64,000 nt of DNA from Deltaproteobacteria bacterium (lineage in GTDB: Bacteria > Desulfobacterota > Desulfarculia > Adiutricales > Adiutricaceae). Position numbers and translations under genes: made by a program. The DNA is taken from contig JAISFS010000116.1 of assembly GCA_031263485.1 (NCBI GenBank), forward strand, positions 22,976-86,975, written 5' to 3'. Below are positions 62,100-64,000 of the stretch, piece after piece. The notes below the pieces were generated by a model. It made no database searches and was not told the origin of the DNA. It worked only from the letters and a program-made list of their open reading frames with translations. The first letter of the stretch is position 1. Each line of letters starts with the position of its first letter.

Positions 62100-64000
62100 A
62101 TGGACTCCTCTATGCCGCCGCTGAAAAAGACACAGAGAAACATGCTCGAGACCGCCGTCCGCGAGGCCCGCGACCTCGCCGAGGCCGGAGCCAGGGCCGT
62201 CCTGGAGTACCTGGGCGTGGCCCAGGCGTCCCCGCCGGAATATCTGGACGGGGCGCAGGAGGCTCTGAGGGAGCGTCTGAGGCTTCACGGGCGCCAGCTG
62301 GGCGACTGCCTTGACGGCGATGCCGCCCAGACGACGGATCGCCTGGCAGAGGAGATCGCCTACGAGCACTGGCACAGGATGCTCTTCGCCCGCATCCTCG
62401 CCGAAAACGGGATGCTGATGTACCCGTCCGCGTCCGGCCCAGTCCCGGTTACGCTGGAGGACTGCGCCGATCTGGCTGCCGAGGAGGGCGCGGCGGACGC
62501 CTGGGAATGCGCCGCGAGGTACGCGGCCATGATGCTGCCGCAGATATTCCGGGTGGGCTCTCCGGACTTTGACGTCGTGTTTCCGCCAGAACACCGACAG
62601 GGCCTCGAGAAGGGGATCGCGTCACTCCCCCCGGAGATATACGCGGCTCAGGATACACTCGGCTGGGTGTATCAGTACTGGCAGTCTAAAAGAAAAGACG
62701 AGGTAAACGCGTCGGAAGTCAAGATAGGCGCGCGGGAGCTCCCGGCGGTGACGCAGCTCTTCAGTCCCTCGTATATGGTCAGCTTTCTGCTGGACAACTC
62801 CCTGGGCGCATGGTGGGCTGCGCGGACGTTGTGCGAGTCCGATCTGGCGACCGCCGGAAGCGAGACAGAGCTGCGGGGAATGGCTTCGCTGCCCGGAGTC
62901 CCGCTGGAGTACCTGCGTTTCGTTAAGTACGGGGACGGCCCCTGGACCCCTGCGACGGGAACGTTCGATGGGTGGCCGGACGGCCTTGCGGAATTCAGGA
63001 TGCTGGACCCCTGCTGCGGGTCCGGACATTTCCTGACTGCGGCGTTCCGGATGCTTGTCCCGATGCGCATGGTGGCCGAGGGGCTGTCGGCCAACGCGGC
63101 GGTCGATGCGGTGCTGCGCGATAATATTCACGGCCTGGAGCTTGATCGCCGATGCGTTGAATTGGCCGCGTTCGCTCTGGCGATGGCCGCCTGGACGTAT
63201 CCGGACGCGGGCGGGTACCGCGAGCTGCCGACGCTTGACCTGGCGTGTTCGGGAACCGCCGTTGGTGCCGACAAGGACGCCTGGACGGAACTGGCAGGCA
63301 GGGATGCCAGATTGCAGACGGCGCTGGCACTGCTATACGACGCGTTCAGGGACGCGCCCGTATTGGGGAGCCTGATAGACCCGCGGGCGAGCGCGGACGA
63401 CGACGGGCTCTTTGGGGCCGACTGGGCCGACGTCAGGCCGTTGCTGGACAAGGCGCTGGCCGCCGAGGCGGCGTACGAGCGGACGGAAGTAGCCGTGGCC
63501 GCCAGAGGGATAGCCGAGGCCGCTTCGTTGCTTGGCCGACCTTATACGTTGGTAGTAACGAACGTGCCGTATCTGTCAGGCGGCAAGCATTGTTTGGCTC
63601 TCAAAGAATTTTGCCAGCTCTATCACACGGAAGCCAAGGGAGATCTCGCTACCGCTTTCATCGACCGTTGCCTACGGCTCTGTTCGGAAGGCGGGGCAGT
63701 GGCCGCCGTCACTCCGCAGAACTGGCTATCCCTTTCCAGCTACACGAAATTTCGGGTAAAGCTGCTTAAGAACGATGCATGGCAAATGCTGGCTCGCTTA
63801 GGCCCCGGCGCGTTTGAGACGATATCCGGCGAGGTGGTGAAAGTCGTATTGATTGCCATAAGCAGGGGATTTAATGACGGACAAATGCTCAGTTGCATCG
63901 ATGTCTCTGGACATAGGTTGGCAACGGACAAATCCAAAGCTCTTGCCGCCTCCGAAGTCGCAAGCGTCGCCCAGGCGAGGCAGCTGGACAACCCGGACGC
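62100..64000 (+). CDS. Large adenine-specific DNA methyltransferase, BREX PglX / DISARM DrmMI type (runs off right edge)
   Basis: Open from ATG 62100 (or 62112, MPPLKKTQRNM) to the window end, 633 codons; missing from the track because it has no stop. N-terminal helical part with EEIAYEHWHRMLFARILAENGML, then LGWVYQYWQSKRKDEVNASEVKIGARELPAVTQLFSPSYMVSFLLDNSLG, the LGW.YQ...KKDEV...ATQLFTP box shared by PglX and DrmMI. SAM motif I is MLDPCCGSGHFLTAAF, motif IV reads VVTNVPYL (NVPY at the NPPY position), and AKGDLATAFIDRCLRLC and TPQNWLSLSSYTKFR follow. These enzymes methylate host adenine to mark self in the BREX and DISARM systems. No partner gene is upstream, so the rest of a system should lie to the right. 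Confidence 0.82.
   Translation, partial: MDSSMPPLKKTQRNMLETAVREARDLAEAGARAVLEYLGVAQASPPEYLDGAQEALRERLRLHGRQLGDCLDGDAAQTTDRLAEEIAYEHWHRMLFARILAENGMLMYPSASGPVPVTLEDCADLAAEEGAADAWECAARYAAMMLPQIFRVGSPDFDVVFPPEHRQGLEKGIASLPPEIYAAQDTLGWVYQYWQSKRKDEVNASEVKIGARELPAVTQLFSPSYMVSFLLDNSLGAWWAARTLCESDLATAGSETELRGMASLPGVPLEYLRFVKYGDGPWTPATGTFDGWPDGLAEFRMLDPCCGSGHFLTAAFRMLVPMRMVAEGLSANAAVDAVLRDNIHGLELDRRCVELAAFALAMAAWTYPDAGGYRELPTLDLACSGTAVGADKDAWTELAGRDARLQTALALLYDAFRDAPVLGSLIDPRASADDDGLFGADWADVRPLLDKALAAEAAYERTEVAVAARGIAEAASLLGRPYTLVVTNVPYLSGGKHCLALKEFCQLYHTEAKGDLATAFIDRCLRLCSEGGAVAAVTPQNWLSLSSYTKFRVKLLKNDAWQMLARLGPGAFETISGEVVKVVLIAISRGFNDGQMLSCIDVSGHRLATDKSKALAASEVASVAQARQLDNPD

Overview
The window looks like a GC-rich anaerobic proteobacterium of the Desulfobacterota (Desulfovibrio-like) type. 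This is an inference. It rests on a cobaltochelatase CbiK that carries a signal peptide, a ChuW/HutW-type radical SAM enzyme beside an ECF transporter, a nitrogenase-like D/K pair, and many copies of the AAA-ATPase-like (PF09820) family. I found no rRNA, tRNA or convincing CRISPR. TAG ends at least eight genes here, so it is a normal stop codon.

Layout. 1-3.6 kb: the N-terminal ~1200 codons of a huge DUF4116-repeat protein on the minus strand, running off the left edge. 3.6-12.6 kb: an accessory zone with a decayed AAA-ATPase-like pseudogene, a membrane-anchored YbjN-domain protein, short tandem repeats and a C-terminally truncated AAA-ATPase-like gene. 12.6-18.4 kb: sbcD-sbcC, with sbcC broken by one in-frame TAG. 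19.4-30.7 kb: a SUMF1-domain exported protein; an SsuA/NMT1-type binding protein; two tandem plus-strand genes that join an IS630-transposase DNA-binding domain to a histone-H1-like basic tail; then, on the minus strand, a nitrogenase-like D/K pair followed by an SsuC-type permease and SsuB-type ATPase in one tight operon. 31.4-33.3 kb: a DUF808 membrane protein split by a long low-complexity insert.

33.6-43.5 kb: cobalt/tetrapyrrole handling. A BtuCD/FecCD-type permease and ATPase, a cobalamin riboswitch with terminator, periplasmic-type CbiK, a BtuF-like binding protein, a TPR protein, a GyrI-like protein and a DUF4198 protein. 43.5-52.3 kb: a second accessory zone. A low-GC ATPase/PD-(D/E)XK gene lies between two ~385-bp diverged direct repeats, followed by a multiply frameshifted AAA-ATPase-like pseudogene and an AT-rich gene-free stretch. 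52.3-59.6 kb: a putative heme/tetrapyrrole utilisation cluster (consensus promoter, ChuW/HutW-like radical SAM, ECF S, T and A components, flavodoxin, PNPOx-like protein). 60-64 kb: an IS630 element with a frameshifted transposase, a terminase-small-subunit-like remnant, and the start of a large adenine methyltransferase of the BREX PglX / DISARM DrmMI type, probably the edge of a defence island.

The two candidates most worth following are the nitrogenase-like operon with its own ABC importer (no NifH in the window) and the tandem IS630-HTH/H1-tail fusions that sit between that importer's binding protein and the rest of the operon. A recurring oddity is that ordinary proteins (ABC ATPases, a permease, SbcD, DUF808) carry long Ala/Pro/Ser/Asp-rich appendages, and that gene-free DNA is full of tandem repeats of unrelated unit length (7, 8, 21, 28, 32, 45, 145 bp).
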